55,677 bases of DNA from an uncultured Chthoniobacterales bacterium (GCA_902805675.1 CADCTA010000037.1:1-55677); one strand, 5' to 3'. Shown: positions 42,565-51,264, counted from the first letter of the stretch. Numbers and translations are program-made. The notes: a model not told the origin generated them from the sequence alone.

Positions 42565-43395
42565 ATGAACACAACGACCTGCGTAAAACCGAGAGTGACG
42601 AAGCGACGCATCGCGATGGCGATGACTCTCGCTGCTGTCGGAATGGTCTGCGCGAGCGCGCGCGCCGTGACGTTCGCCGGCGTGCCGCTCGCGCCGGGAG
42701 CGACGGTGCGCGCGGAGGTTCCACTCAGTCCGCAGCAGCAGCGTTACGTCGCCGAAGGCGGAAACGCGGTGCCACCGCACGCGGTCGCCGTGCTTGCGGT
42801 GCCGGCTGGGTTCGATCCCGCGAAGGGCTGGCCGGTGTTGGTGGTGTTTTCGACCAGCGACCTGAAAATCCAGAACCGCGACGACCTGGTGAAATTGTAT
42901 CGCGAAACCGCTTTGCAGGAAGGCTGGGTGATCATCGCAGGGGATGGGCCGCAGCCACCGCGGCAGGACAGCTCCGGCTGGCGATTCGGGATGACGCTGG
43001 CCGCGCTCGACGCAATGCACCGCAGCTTCCCTGCCTCCACGCAGTGGCCGATCGCGTGCGCCGGGTTCTCCGGTGGCGCAAAACGCTCCGGCTTGCTGGC
43101 GCCCTTGCTCGCGCTCGCCGGCTATCGCATCGCCGGCCTCTTCCTCACCGGACTGAACGAGGACGCGCTCAGCCGGGGCTACGGACAGTACAACCCCGGC
43201 GCCGGGTTCCTGCGCACGAAGGTGTTTTTCAGCAGCGGCGCGCGCGATGCGACTGCGCCGCTCGTCCAGCAGAACTCCGTCCGAGCTTCGATGGCGCGGC
43301 GCGGCTTCAGCAATATTCGCCACGAGACGTTCGACGGCCCTCACGTCGTAAAGCGCGCGCACGTCGCGGCGGCACTCCGCTGGTTCCGGGAGTAG
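42565..43395 (+). CDS. Exported alpha/beta-hydrolase-like protein
   Basis: The 276-residue protein has an N-terminal export signal (IAMAMTLAAVGMVCASARA). The mature region resembles the alpha/beta-hydrolase fold of secreted esterases: PVLVVFSTSD, then a nucleophile elbow CAGFSGGAKRSG (Ser in GFSGG). A late His in FDGPHVVKRAH could complete the triad. The acid residue may be in SSGARDATAP. The substrate is unknown. ATG at 42565. Confidence 0.65.
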   Translation: MNTTTCVKPRVTKRRIAMAMTLAAVGMVCASARAVTFAGVPLAPGATVRAEVPLSPQQQRYVAEGGNAVPPHAVAVLAVPAGFDPAKGWPVLVVFSTSDLKIQNRDDLVKLYRETALQEGWVIIAGDGPQPPRQDSSGWRFGMTLAALDAMHRSFPASTQWPIACAGFSGGAKRSGLLAPLLALAGYRIAGLFLTGLNEDALSRGYGQYNPGAGFLRTKVFFSSGARDATAPLVQQNSVRASMARRGFSNIRHETFDGPHVVKRAHVAAALRWFRE

Positions 43396-43434
43396 CGCTC
43401 GACACGCGAAACGACATGGCGTACCGGTGCGGCT

Positions 43435-43755
43435 ATGATCGGCCCAGCTAAGATCTACTTCATCATTTTCGGCCTGCTTACGATCGTCGGCGGCGTGATT
43501 GGCTATGCCTCGAAAGGCAGCATGGCTTCGGTCATCGCCGGCTCGATCTCCGGCATCCTGCTGCTGCTCGGGGCGTTCCTGTTGCCTAACAACGCCACCG
43601 CCGGCCTGGCCATCGCCGGCATCGTATCGATCCTCCTCGCGGGCCGTTTCATCCCCGCGTTCATGAAGAGCGGCGATTTCATGCCATCGGGAATGATGGC
43701 AATCCTGAGCGCGATCGGCGTCGTCATGGCGATCGCTGCGTTCATGAAACGGTAG
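43435..43755 (+). CDS. TMEM14-family small membrane protein
   Basis: The 106-residue protein consists of four hydrophobic helices with short Gly-rich turns (FGLLTIVGGVIGYASKGS, AGSISGILLLLGAFLLP, GIVSILLAGRFIPAFMKSG, ILSAIGVVMAIAAFMKR). The pattern GYxxKGS with RFxxxxKxMP-like residues (RFIPAFMKSGDFMPSGMM) is the TMEM14 signature. Bacterial members have no firm function. It lies 39 bp after the hydrolase gene and 24 bp before the GH75 gene, so these may form one operon. Confidence 0.8.
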   Translation: MIGPAKIYFIIFGLLTIVGGVIGYASKGSMASVIAGSISGILLLLGAFLLPNNATAGLAIAGIVSILLAGRFIPAFMKSGDFMPSGMMAILSAIGVVMAIAAFMKR

Positions 43756-43779
43756 CGGCGCGGCCGCGGAGATTCACGG

Positions 43780-45327
43780 GTGAGGACGTTGCGGGTAATC
43801 GCGCTGCTGCTGTTTTGCGCCGCGATGACGGCCATCATCCTGCGCTGGGTCTCGCTCGAGCGCTGGCGCAAGAATCTCGTCAAAGTCATCGACGAGCCCG
43901 TTCGCGTGGAGCCCACCCCGAACCCCACTCCGACGCCGCCGCGCACGCAAGTCATTGGCGGCAAGCTCGAGACGGCGCGCTTGTTCAGCGGCATCACCGT
44001 GAACGCCACCGTCGAGCCGACACCCGGCGGCCCCGCATCGGAAGAGCGCGGCGATCCGCAGAGTTACGTGCTCGATCTCAAGCTGCATGCGCGCGTCCCC
44101 GCGCCTAACAAGAGCATCGACGAGCTGGCGAAGGTGAACCCGGAGCTGCCGCGCCTGCTGCCGGGACTCGCGGGGATGGTGAAACCGGATTCCGTCTCGC
44201 CGTTCTTCACCGAACTCTACGAGACAAAGATCAAGCGCCTGCGCGCGAATCTCACGCGCCTCGATCAGCTGCTCTCGCGGCATAACTTCTATGACTGCCA
44301 GACGATCCTCCAGCTGGAGCATCCGGAAACGAAACGCAAAGCCGTGCTCATCCAGGCCGAGATGGATGTCGATGCCGACGGCTCCGATTCCGACCGGCTG
44401 CCGGCCGGCAGCGGCGTGTCGACCCACTTCCAGCCTTACACGAGCTACCGCTGGCCCAAGAAGACGAGCAATCCGAGCGCGTACCTGCCCATGCTCGAGG
44501 AACGGATCAAGACCCACGAAGCGGAGGCGAACCAAAAGGCCACAGGCGCCGCGCGCAAAGCGGAGCTGAAGGGCGCGATCGCGAACGCGCGCGACGGCAT
44601 CGAGCAGCTGAAGAAGTTCAGCTTCCTCATCGGCGCGACCGATCCATTCATCGTGATCCCCGGCGGATTCACGAAGACGGAAGGCGCGAAAGTCGGCGAC
44701 TATGCGCTCGTCATCGCAGGCGACAGAATCTTCCCTGCCTTTGTCGGCGACGTCGGCCCGACAGACAAAGCGGGCGAGGCGTCGCTACGCATCGCGAAAG
44801 AAATCAGCGGCGACTCATCGCCGTATAATCGGCCCGTCAGCGACCTGAAGGTCACGTACCTCATCTTCCCTGGCACAGGCGAGACGCCGTGGGGGCCGCC
44901 GGACCTCGACAAGATCTACGCGCGTTGCGAAGCGCTCGTGAACGAAATCGGCGGAGCCGGCGCACCGCTGCACAAATGGGTCGACATCATCCCGACTCCT
45001 ACTCCCACTCCGACGCCCACACCTACCCCGACTGCGACGCCGACACCGAACCCGAGCGCCAGCCCGGATGCTTCGCCCTCACCGAGCGGCTCACCAGGCG
45101 CGTCACCAGCACCGACGTTTGCGTTCCCGCTGCCATCGCCTGGTGGATCGCCATCCCCGACGCCTGTCGGCTCCCCCGCTGCGCGGTCGCCGAGTGTCAC
45201 TCCTTCTTCAAGCGGGCGGGCAGCGGGCTCTTCGGCGACCCCAAACCCTTCGCCCTCGGCATCGCCGAGCGCGACTCGATCTCTTACCGCTTCCCCGTCG
45301 CCAAAGTCTAAGGCAGCGCCCAAGTAG
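43780..45327 (+). CDS. GH75 chitosanase-like exported protein with Pro/Ser-rich tail
   Basis: The 515-residue protein has an N-terminal membrane anchor or signal ([18 protein letters not shown]) and a short Pro/Thr spacer. A domain matching glycoside hydrolase 75 follows: [14 protein letters not shown] (residues ~193-206, candidate catalytic Asp), [46 protein letters not shown] (candidate Glu) and [11 protein letters not shown]. Between the two halves is a ~70-residue insert likely to form helices ([17 protein letters not shown]). The C-terminal ~130 residues are PTPTPT then SPS repeats like those of the secreted proteins near 52-55 kb. The start is GTG at 43780. Confidence 0.75.
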   Translation: MRTLRVIALLLFCAAMTAIILRWVSLERWRKNLVKVIDEPVRVEPTPNPTPTPPRTQVIGGKLETARLFSGITVNATVEPTPGGPASEERGDPQSYVLDLKLHARVPAPNKSIDELAKVNPELPRLLPGLAGMVKPDSVSPFFTELYETKIKRLRANLTRLDQLLSRHNFYDCQTILQLEHPETKRKAVLIQAEMDVDADGSDSDRLPAGSGVSTHFQPYTSYRWPKKTSNPSAYLPMLEERIKTHEAEANQKATGAARKAELKGAIANARDGIEQLKKFSFLIGATDPFIVIPGGFTKTEGAKVGDYALVIAGDRIFPAFVGDVGPTDKAGEASLRIAKEISGDSSPYNRPVSDLKVTYLIFPGTGETPWGPPDLDKIYARCEALVNEIGGAGAPLHKWVDIIPTPTPTPTPTPTPTATPTPNPSASPDASPSPSGSPGASPAPTFAFPLPSPGGSPSPTPVGSPAARSPSVTPSSSGRAAGSSATPNPSPSASPSATRSLTASPSPKSKAAPK

Positions 45328-45351
45328 CTTCCGCTCCGGGCCGTGCTGCCT

Positions 45352-45455
45352 GTGAAAGCGGCGGAATACCGCCGCACTCCAAAACGCAAGCGAGCGCGAT
45401 GGTCGCGGCAGTCGCGGCAGCGTCTTGGAGTGCGGCGGTATTCCGCCGCTTTCAC
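45352..45455. repeat. Palindromic repeat with perfect 31-bp arms
   Basis: GTGAAAGCGGCGGAATACCG and its continuation CCGCACTCCAA are exactly complementary to TTGGAGTGCGG onward on the right. About 40 bp of unpaired sequence (AACGCAAGCGAGCGCGATGG) lies between. It follows the GH75 gene and could be its terminator; it may be another dispersed family. The rest of the gap to 45646 shows no gene. Confidence 0.85.
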
Positions 45456-45646
45456 CACCAACTGCGAGCGGGTCCACCGGCATTACAGCCGGAAACCTCT
45501 CGCCGCAGACGCGATACATAACCCAACCCTCGAACGCGCGCCGCGAACAGCGTGTAGCCCGGTTTTCTCAGACGACCGATTCGGAACCCTGATGCGTTGA
45601 AATGGGAGAACGCGTGGCACTCTCGCCACGCGCTTTTCGTCGCTAC

Positions 45647-46759
45647 ATGAAAACGCTCTTACGAAGCAAACTGCTGTGGGTGCTCGTGATCCTCGTGGTC
45701 GCGCTGATCATCGTGCGCGCGATGCTGCCGATCTGGGTGCGCGATTACGTGAATCGCAAGCTCTCCGAGATCGAAGGCTATCGCGGCCGCATCACCGAGG
45801 TGGACATCCATCTCTGGCGCGGCGCTTACAGCATCCGCGGCGTCAAGATCGAGAAGACAACCGGCAACGTGCCCGTGCCCTTCTTCGCCGCGCCGACGGT
45901 CGATCTCTCAGTGGAATGGAAGGCGCTGTTTCAGGGCGCCCTCGTCGGCGAGATTCACTTTGAGCAGCCGCAGATGAACCTGGTGAACGGCGCGAGCAAG
46001 AAGACCGATCAAGCGGCGCTCGACGAGCCGTGGACGGACAAGGTCCGGCAGCTCTTTCCGCTGCGGATCAACCGCTTCACGGTGCGCGGCGGCGAGGTGC
46101 ATTATCGCGACTTCAACAAGAAGCCGGCCGTCGACATCGAGGTCGACCAGATCCAAATCGTCGCCAAGAATCTGACCAACAGCGCCAAGCTTTCCGAGAC
46201 GTTGAACGCCGAGATCGAGGTCGCGGGCCGGCCGCTTCGATCAGGTCAGTTGAAGGCGAACATCGATCTGAATCCCTACGCGGCTAAACCGACTTTTGCG
46301 GCCGAGCTTGAAGTAGAATCGCTCCCGCTCGTGAAGCTGAACGACTTCGCCAAGGCGTACGGCGGCATCACCTTTGAGGAGGGCACGCTGAAGGTCGCGC
46401 TCGCCATGAAGTCGGAGCAGGGCCGCTTCAAAGGCTTCATCGAACCGGTCTTCGACAAGATGGCGATCTTCGATCCCAGCGAAGACACCGAGAGCCCGAT
46501 CGATTTCATCTGGCAGGGCATCGTCGGCGGTTTGACGCGCATCATCCGCAACCATCCGAAGGATCGCTTTGGAACGAAGGTGCCGATCTCGGGCAGCTTC
46601 GACGATCCCGCGCCTGCGGTGATGGACACAGTGTTCAATGTCTTCCGCAACGCCTTCGTGCAGGCGTTCAAGGGCGAGCTCGGCAACAGCGACATCGATC
46701 TCGAAGAGATCCAGAAGTCGAGCGAGACGAAGCCGCAGAAGAACGGCGACAAGAAGTAG
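45647..46759 (+). CDS. DUF748/AsmA-like membrane-anchored protein
   Basis: The 370-residue protein has one N-terminal helix (LLWVLVILVVALIIVRAMLP) and a periplasmic DUF748-like domain: VRDYVNRKLSEIEGYRGRIT, WRGAYSIRGVKIEK, INRFTVRGGEVHYRDFNKKP. The C-terminal part has FIWQGIVGGLTRIIRNHPKD and PISGSFDDP, typical of the family. Such proteins are thought to act in envelope lipid or surface assembly; no specific role can be read. I chose ATG at 45647 over 45602 because the extra 15 residues are not conserved-looking. Confidence 0.78.
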   Translation: MKTLLRSKLLWVLVILVVALIIVRAMLPIWVRDYVNRKLSEIEGYRGRITEVDIHLWRGAYSIRGVKIEKTTGNVPVPFFAAPTVDLSVEWKALFQGALVGEIHFEQPQMNLVNGASKKTDQAALDEPWTDKVRQLFPLRINRFTVRGGEVHYRDFNKKPAVDIEVDQIQIVAKNLTNSAKLSETLNAEIEVAGRPLRSGQLKANIDLNPYAAKPTFAAELEVESLPLVKLNDFAKAYGGITFEEGTLKVALAMKSEQGRFKGFIEPVFDKMAIFDPSEDTESPIDFIWQGIVGGLTRIIRNHPKDRFGTKVPISGSFDDPAPAVMDTVFNVFRNAFVQAFKGELGNSDIDLEEIQKSSETKPQKNGDKK

Positions 46760-46783
46760 CTCCAGTCGTGAAACCACCGGCGC

Positions 46784-47017
46784 GGTCATCCTGAGCCGCG
46801 CAGACGGCGAAGGACCTCGCGCTGTGGCGTGTGTATTTGCATCCGCAGGACGTCGCCGGCATCACCGCGCGACTGCCGCTTTCCGCCGGCGCATCATCAG
46901 TGTGTTTGCGTGAGGTCCTTGATTCGCCTGTTCCCACAGGCTCACCGCTTCGCGGCTGCGTCCATGTCGCACCGCTCCCGCGGGCTCCATTCGCCGTCTA
47001 CGCGGCTCAGGATGACC
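46784..47017. repeat. Long repeat element, copy C2 (family 2)
   Basis: GGTCATCCTGAGCCGCGCAG at the left mirrors CTACGCGGCTCAGGATGACC at the right; GACCTCGCG and GTGAGGTCC are the inner arms. The right arm holds the core on the minus strand (CCGCGGGAGCGG, GCGACATGGACGCAG, CCGCGAAGCGG, GCCTGTGGGAACAGGC). An extra ~80 bp lies in the centre compared with copy C1. It fills the DUF748-galK gap, where nothing else is visible. Confidence 0.85.
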
Positions 47018-47064
47018 GCGCCGGTGGTTACAGACGTTGATCGGATTGTGTGGGATGATTTGGC

Positions 47065-48213
47065 GTGGCCTCGGCAACAGCATACGCCCCCGGCCGAGTC
47101 GAGTTGCTCGGCAATCACACCGATTACAATCGCGGTGTCGTGCTCGCCGCTGCGATCGATCGCGGTCTGACCGTCACCGGTTCGTCGCGCGACGACGACG
47201 TAATCTCGCTGCGGGCTAGCGGACCGAAGGCAAGGTTAACCGTCGCGATCCGCGAATTGCGCCCGCAGACGGAACAGCGCTGGGCGAATTATCCGCTTGG
47301 AGTTGTGCAGCAGTTTCTCCGCGCGGGATACGAGATCCGCGGCTTCGAGGCGGAGGTGTCCGGCGACGTTCCTGCAGGCGCGGGACTGTCGAGTTCCGCA
47401 GCGTTCGAAGTGGCGACGGCTGGTCTGCTGATGAAGCTCCATCAGCTCCGCATCGAACCGCTGGAAGTGGCGAAGCTTTGTCAGCGGGCAGAGAACGAGT
47501 TCGTCGGCGTGAAGTCTGGCCTGCTCGACCAGGCGACGTCTGTCTTCGGGCGCGCGGATCACCTCGTCTTCCTCGACTTCAACACAGACGCGATCCGCAC
47601 GATCGCCTTCCCGCCGAACTTCGCGCTCGTGATCGCCGATTCCGGTAAGAAGCACAACCTGCTGCAGAGCAAATACAACACGCGCCGTGAAGAATGCGTG
47701 GCGGCGGCACGCGCGCTCGGCGTCGACAGTCTGCGTGAGGTGACTCCGGAACAACTCGACGCCGCACGTGCATCGCTTGATCCGATTCTCTACCGACGCG
47801 CGGCCCACATCGTCGGCGAGAACAGCCGTGTCGCGCACGCGGTGGAGGCGTTGCGCATCGGGGACGCGGCGGCGATCGGCGTGCTGATGAATGCGTCGCA
47901 CGAAAGCTCGCGCACGAATTTTGAAAACAGCACGCCGGAACTCGACACCCTCGTCGAAGTCGCGCGCTCGGTTTCAGGTGTGCTGGGCTCGCGTCTCACC
48001 GGCGGCGGGTTTGGCGGAGGCACGGTGACGCTCGTCCATGCGGCGGAGGCAGAGTCTGTCGCCGAACAGATTCAGCGTGCCTACACCGAGCGCAGCGGTC
48101 ATTCATCCGCGCCGTTCGTTTGCCGCATCGCGGATGGCGCAGCGGTCGGGTGGCACGTCAACGAGACGCAAGACGGCGCCCACGCCGCCGGTGCAAAACT
48201 CGACAGAATCTGA
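47065..48213 (+). CDS. galK: Galactokinase
   Basis: GalK phosphorylates galactose at C1 in the Leloir pathway. The 382-residue protein shows the galactokinase signature APGRVELLGNHTDYNRG at the N terminus, the GHMP ATP-binding motif VPAGAGLSSSAAFE near residue 110, the catalytic Asp in KSGLLDQATSVFG and the C-terminal GSRLTGGGFGGGTVTLV. The start is GTG at 47065. No galT or galE is adjacent. A strong intrinsic terminator lies ~125 bp past the stop. Confidence 0.93.
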   Translation: MASATAYAPGRVELLGNHTDYNRGVVLAAAIDRGLTVTGSSRDDDVISLRASGPKARLTVAIRELRPQTEQRWANYPLGVVQQFLRAGYEIRGFEAEVSGDVPAGAGLSSSAAFEVATAGLLMKLHQLRIEPLEVAKLCQRAENEFVGVKSGLLDQATSVFGRADHLVFLDFNTDAIRTIAFPPNFALVIADSGKKHNLLQSKYNTRREECVAAARALGVDSLREVTPEQLDAARASLDPILYRRAAHIVGENSRVAHAVEALRIGDAAAIGVLMNASHESSRTNFENSTPELDTLVEVARSVSGVLGSRLTGGGFGGGTVTLVHAAEAESVAEQIQRAYTERSGHSSAPFVCRIADGAAVGWHVNETQDGAHAAGAKLDRI

Positions 48214-48338
48214 GCAGGCAGCCGCGAATGAAGAAAAGATTTTAGCGAAGCGCCCGCGATGGCATCACCGCTGCTATAACAATGCCTGCGAACTAGGAAG
48301 ACACTTACACACCCTTAGATTTTTTCCTCAGCTTCAGC

Positions 48339-48369
48339 AGCGCGACCAGAAATGGTCGCGCTTTTTTTT
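48339..48369 (+). terminator. Strong Rho-independent terminator
   Basis: A perfect 10-bp stem (AGCGCGACCA and complement) closed by a GAAA tetraloop is followed by seven to eight T on the plus strand. It could end the galK message or a separate short RNA from the 48214-48338 stretch. Confidence 0.9.
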
Positions 48370-48383
48370 GCGGTGCTGCGCGG

Positions 48384-48563
48384 CTACTTCCCGAAGACTT
48401 TCTTCACGTCGCCGACCTTGTTGCGAACCGTCCCTGCCACTTTGGAACCGGTGCCGCGACCTTCCATTTTTGGATTTTTGGTCGCTCGGCCGGTCTTCTC
48501 CTGCACAACGCCCTTTACCTGAGCGGCGCGTCCTTTGATCTTATCCTTGGTGCTAGACTTCAT
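48384..48563 (-). CDS. CsbD-family small stress protein
   Basis: A 59-codon frame from ATG at 48563 to TAG at 48384 encodes a small basic protein with the CsbD pattern: KDKIKGRAAQVKGVVQEKTG, then GRGTGSKVAGTVRNKVGDVK and a final KKVFGK. CsbD proteins are abundant, disordered-to-helical stress proteins of unknown mechanism. The protein has no Cys or Trp. It lies 26 bp downstream of the GNAT gene on the same strand. Confidence 0.8.
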   Translation of the reverse strand: MKSSTKDKIKGRAAQVKGVVQEKTGRATKNPKMEGRGTGSKVAGTVRNKVGDVKKVFGK

Positions 48564-48589
48564 GTCTACGATTCGGGGTTCAGGATCGC

Positions 48590-49096
48590 TCAGGCTGTGC
48601 GGTTGATCTCAGCCGCCGCCGATCGTTCGAACAGTCGGGTGTAGCGCGCGCGCGGCGCCGCAATAAAGCCGTGCCGCAGATAAAGCGCGGCGGCTCGCTC
48701 GTGGCCGGCTACCACCTCGAGCTCGATTCCGCGCCAGTTCAACTGCTGCGCGTGCGAAATTACCTCGTGCAGCAGCAACGAACCAACCCCTGCGCCACGA
48801 CATTCGGGCGCGACATACAGCTCCTCCAGCCACCCGATGACACCGCCGTGCTCGGCACTCAGGTGGGCAGCCGCGTAGGCGATCCCCACCGCGCGATCAC
48901 CCAACCATGCGAGATACATGAAGCCGTGACGGTCATCCGCGATGACGGCACGCACGACCTCCCGCAGTGCCGCCGCCGGCGTTGAGATGTCGTGCTCGCG
49001 CAGCTGCGCATCGAGCAGGCCGACTGCGAGGTCGACGTCGTCCTGCGTGAGCGCGTGAATCGCGATTGGGGTCACCGCCGCAGATCGAGTGCGCAC
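48590..49096 (-). CDS. GNAT family N-acetyltransferase
   Basis: The 168-residue protein has the GNAT fold. The acetyl-CoA-binding motif A is WLEELYVAPECRGAGVGSLL followed by LHEVISHAQ. IELEVVAGHERAAALYLRHG is motif B, with a terminal FERSAAA. Substrate unknown. The start is GTG at 49096, 6 bp after the stop of the secreted-protein gene, so the two are likely co-transcribed. A slightly later start would also fit. Confidence 0.82.
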   Translation of the reverse strand: MRTRSAAVTPIAIHALTQDDVDLAVGLLDAQLREHDISTPAAALREVVRAVIADDRHGFMYLAWLGDRAVGIAYAAAHLSAEHGGVIGWLEELYVAPECRGAGVGSLLLHEVISHAQQLNWRGIELEVVAGHERAAALYLRHGFIAAPRARYTRLFERSAAAEINRTA

Positions 49097-49102
49097 GCCG
49101 CG

Positions 49103-49609
49103 CTACTGTTCCGTCGGCTTGATCGAATCGATGATACCGAGCAGAACCGCCTTGTGCTTTTGGTTGAGCGCCGCCGGACCAGCGCTCTGGATAGTGAAGT
49201 ATCTGTCGTCTTCGAGTGTGAAGGCGACCACCGTCACCACGACGTCTACGCCGCCTGATTTTCCCGTCGACGTCATCATCGTGCACTCCACGTCGTGCTG
49301 GTTCTCGGCTTCGGATTCCTTGCCGAGCTTGATTTCCGTGAACTGCATCTGACCGGCGATCCGTTCGGTCAGCTTGTCGAGGAGTTCTTCCGCCGCGGCA
49401 GGTTGCTGATTCACCTGGATAACAAACCCGTCTTCCGGGATCGGCAGCAGTGTCAGACTGTCCTCTCGGAGAACCGGTTTCCATGTGTCCGGCATGTTGA
49501 TCGTGAATTGCGGCGCCGCCTGCGGATAGCCGATCTCTTTCGCATCCATCCGAGAGATGCCTAACGAAAGCAGCGCGGCAGCTGCAAGGGCGAAGCGTTG
49601 CACACGCAT
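49103..49609 (-). CDS. Exported protein of unknown function
   Basis: The 168-residue protein has a signal peptide (FALAAAALLSLGISRMDA, then KEIG). The mature domain (PQFTINMPDTWKPVLREDSL, FVIQVNQQPAAAEELL, LGIIDSIKPTEQ) resembles lipoprotein-like PsbP/DcrB or DUF1795-type domains that start with a Trp-containing first strand. The match is too weak to name. ATG at 49609. It leads the GNAT and probably the CsbD gene in one leftward unit. Confidence 0.6.
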   Translation of the reverse strand: MRVQRFALAAAALLSLGISRMDAKEIGYPQAAPQFTINMPDTWKPVLREDSLTLLPIPEDGFVIQVNQQPAAAEELLDKLTERIAGQMQFTEIKLGKESEAENQHDVECTMMTSTGKSGGVDVVVTVVAFTLEDDRYFTIQSAGPAALNQKHKAVLLGIIDSIKPTEQ

Positions 49610-49682
49610 GACGAAGCCTAACGGACGCGCCTGAACTCACAAGCGGCGGCTGCGGTGACAAGCCCGCGTTTCACAAATGCCT

Positions 49683-50027
49683 CTACCTTGCCGGCACCGG
49701 ATCGTGAGTGCCAAGCGGCACCCACGGCATGCAGCGGAACAGCCGCTTCGCCGTCAGCCAGAAGCCCTTAGGGAAACCGTGCGCGCGTACCGCGTCGAGT
49801 GAGTATTGCGAACACGTCGGCTGGTAGCGGCAGCGGACGAAGGCCGACATGAATGGACGGACGAGCCACCGATACGGGCTGACGACCGCGCGCTCGTAGA
49901 CTGCGACGGAGAGCTGCTCGCCGGGCGCACGCGACCAATCAAAAATCGCCGCGGCGGCCAACACCACCGCGGCGATGAGTCTGATTCGCGTGCGTCGGCG
50001 CTTCGGCGCGGGCGGCGCTGCGGACAT
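49683..50027 (-). CDS. yidD: YidD membrane protein insertion efficiency factor, N-terminally extended
   Basis: The conserved YidD core is YRWLVRPFMSAFVRCRYQPT then CSQYSLDAVRAHGFPKGFWL and CMPWVPLGTHDPVP, with the two conserved Cys. YidD helps YidC insert inner-membrane proteins. The 114-residue protein carries an N-terminal Arg-rich stretch and a predicted membrane helix (IRLIAAVVLAAAAIFDW), which many YidD lack. YidD usually sits with rpmH, rnpA and yidC; none are here. ATG at 50027. Confidence 0.88.
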   Translation of the reverse strand: MSAAPPAPKRRRTRIRLIAAVVLAAAAIFDWSRAPGEQLSVAVYERAVVSPYRWLVRPFMSAFVRCRYQPTCSQYSLDAVRAHGFPKGFWLTAKRLFRCMPWVPLGTHDPVPAR

Positions 50028-50058
50028 GTCGCGCTGCCGGTAAAGCGTCGCGCCGAAC

Positions 50059-50373
50059 TTACGGCTGAACGTTCGGAGTCTTGGGTCGCATCAGCAGGTA
50101 GATGAGGAGACCGATGAGACCAGTCAGCGCGGTCACGACGGTAAGAAGGACGGCGTTCTCCATGCCACGCTTGGTCGCGTCTTTGTAGACCCAGACAGCG
50201 AGCGCGATCTGGATCGCGAGGCCGAGGATGCACGGGATAATGCCGCATCCGAGCGCGGCCAGCGCTCCGGCTGCATTGGCGGCATCATCGCTCGCGGGGC
50301 TCTCCGTCGCGTCCTGGCCGAAGGCCGTGAGAGTGACAAACATCATGCAGAGGCAGAGGAGGAATCGCTTCAT
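50059..50373 (-). CDS. Small membrane protein with signal peptide
   Basis: The 104-residue protein has a signal peptide (RFLLCLCMMFVTLTAFG, then QDATES), an Ala/Asp spacer and two transmembrane helices (CGIIPCILGLAIQIALAVWV and LLTVVTALTGLIGLLIYLLM) separated by YKDATKRGMENA. The pattern resembles small PLDc_N-like membrane proteins. No function is known to me. Start ATG 50373 chosen; an ATG two codons upstream is also possible. It lies 31 bp ahead of yidD on the same strand. Confidence 0.6.
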   Translation of the reverse strand: MKRFLLCLCMMFVTLTAFGQDATESPASDDAANAAGALAALGCGIIPCILGLAIQIALAVWVYKDATKRGMENAVLLTVVTALTGLIGLLIYLLMRPKTPNVQP

Positions 50374-50560
50374 GCCCACGTGACTACTGGTTTTGGCGTC
50401 GGCATGTCAATCGGCGAATCGTCCGTGGCGCGGGTTTGTCTCGTTAGGCGCGAACCTTGAAGCACAACTGAAGAGCAACATCTCACCGCACCCTGGCCTC
50501 CAAGGGCGCGATTCGGAGGCGTGACTTTGCGCGCCCGTTCGCTCTAGTCTCCGCCTCACC

Positions 50561-51139
50561 ATGCGAGATACTGCGCGGATCCTCAGCGACTCGATTGCGG
50601 AATCGACGAAGACACTTGAAGCGTTGGCGGTTCTGCAGCAGCCGCTGCAGGAGGCGGTTGACGCGACCGTGCGGTGTCTCGAATCCGGCGGCAAGATTCT
50701 CATCTGCGGGAATGGCGGGAGCGCGGCGGATGCGGCGCACTTCGCGACCGAGTTTGTCATCCGCTTCATGGCGGACCGTCCGGCGTATCCGGCGATCTGT
50801 CTCTCGAGCGATGGCGGGACGCTCACTGCGGGAGCGAACGACTACGGATTCGACGAAGTCTTCGCGCGCCAGGTGGCGGCTTTTGGGCGCCCGGGCGACG
50901 TGCTGATTTGCCTAACGACCAGCGGGAAGTCGCGCAACGTGCAGCGCGCGCTCGAGGAGGCGAAGGGCCGCGGCGTCACGACGGTCGTATTGCTCGGCCG
51001 CGACGGAGGACCGACTGCTGGAATGGCGGACATACAGCTGCTCGTCCGCGGCGAGTCGACGGCACGCATCCAGGAAGCGCAGATGCTCCTGCTGCACGTG
51101 CTCTGTGAGGCGGTGGAAGAGCGGCTCGCGCGCCGCTGA
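50561..51139 (+). CDS. gmhA: Sedoheptulose 7-phosphate isomerase
   Basis: GmhA makes D-glycero-D-manno-heptose 7-phosphate, the first step to ADP-heptose for the LPS inner core. The 192-residue protein has the SIS fold with ILICGNGGSAADAAHFATEF, the Ser/Thr loop LICLTTSGKSRNVQRAL and VLLGRDGGPTAGMADI. Catalytic Glu and His residues are plausible in HFATEFV and EAQMLLLHVLCE. Length is normal. ATG at 50561. An inverted repeat after the stop may end the message. Confidence 0.92.
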   Translation: MRDTARILSDSIAESTKTLEALAVLQQPLQEAVDATVRCLESGGKILICGNGGSAADAAHFATEFVIRFMADRPAYPAICLSSDGGTLTAGANDYGFDEVFARQVAAFGRPGDVLICLTTSGKSRNVQRALEEAKGRGVTTVVLLGRDGGPTAGMADIQLLVRGESTARIQEAQMLLLHVLCEAVEERLARR

Positions 51140-51152
51140 GCGCGGCGCGTGA

Positions 51153-51264
51153 TGGTAGGGACATCGCGCTGCGGTGTCCGAGACGTGTGGGCCACGCAAC
51201 AGGTCTTCCGCACCTCAGCCCGCTTGCCACGCGCCTCGGACGCCGCAGCGCGGCGTCCCTACCA
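51153..51264. repeat. Palindromic repeat after gmhA
   Basis: The left arm TGGTAGGGACATCGCGCTGC continues to GTGTCCGAGACGTGTGG. It pairs, with few mismatches, with the right arm from CCACGCGCCTCGGACGCCGC to GTCCCTACCA. About 38 bp per arm; the loop holds CCACGCAACAGGTCTTCC. It may be a terminator or dispersed repeat. The rest of the gap to 51340 shows no gene. Confidence 0.8.

Noticed and set aside
42387-43451. 354-codon frame overlapping the hydrolase gene
   Set aside because: Out of frame with the exported hydrolase, which has a signal peptide and a nucleophile elbow; this frame has neither.
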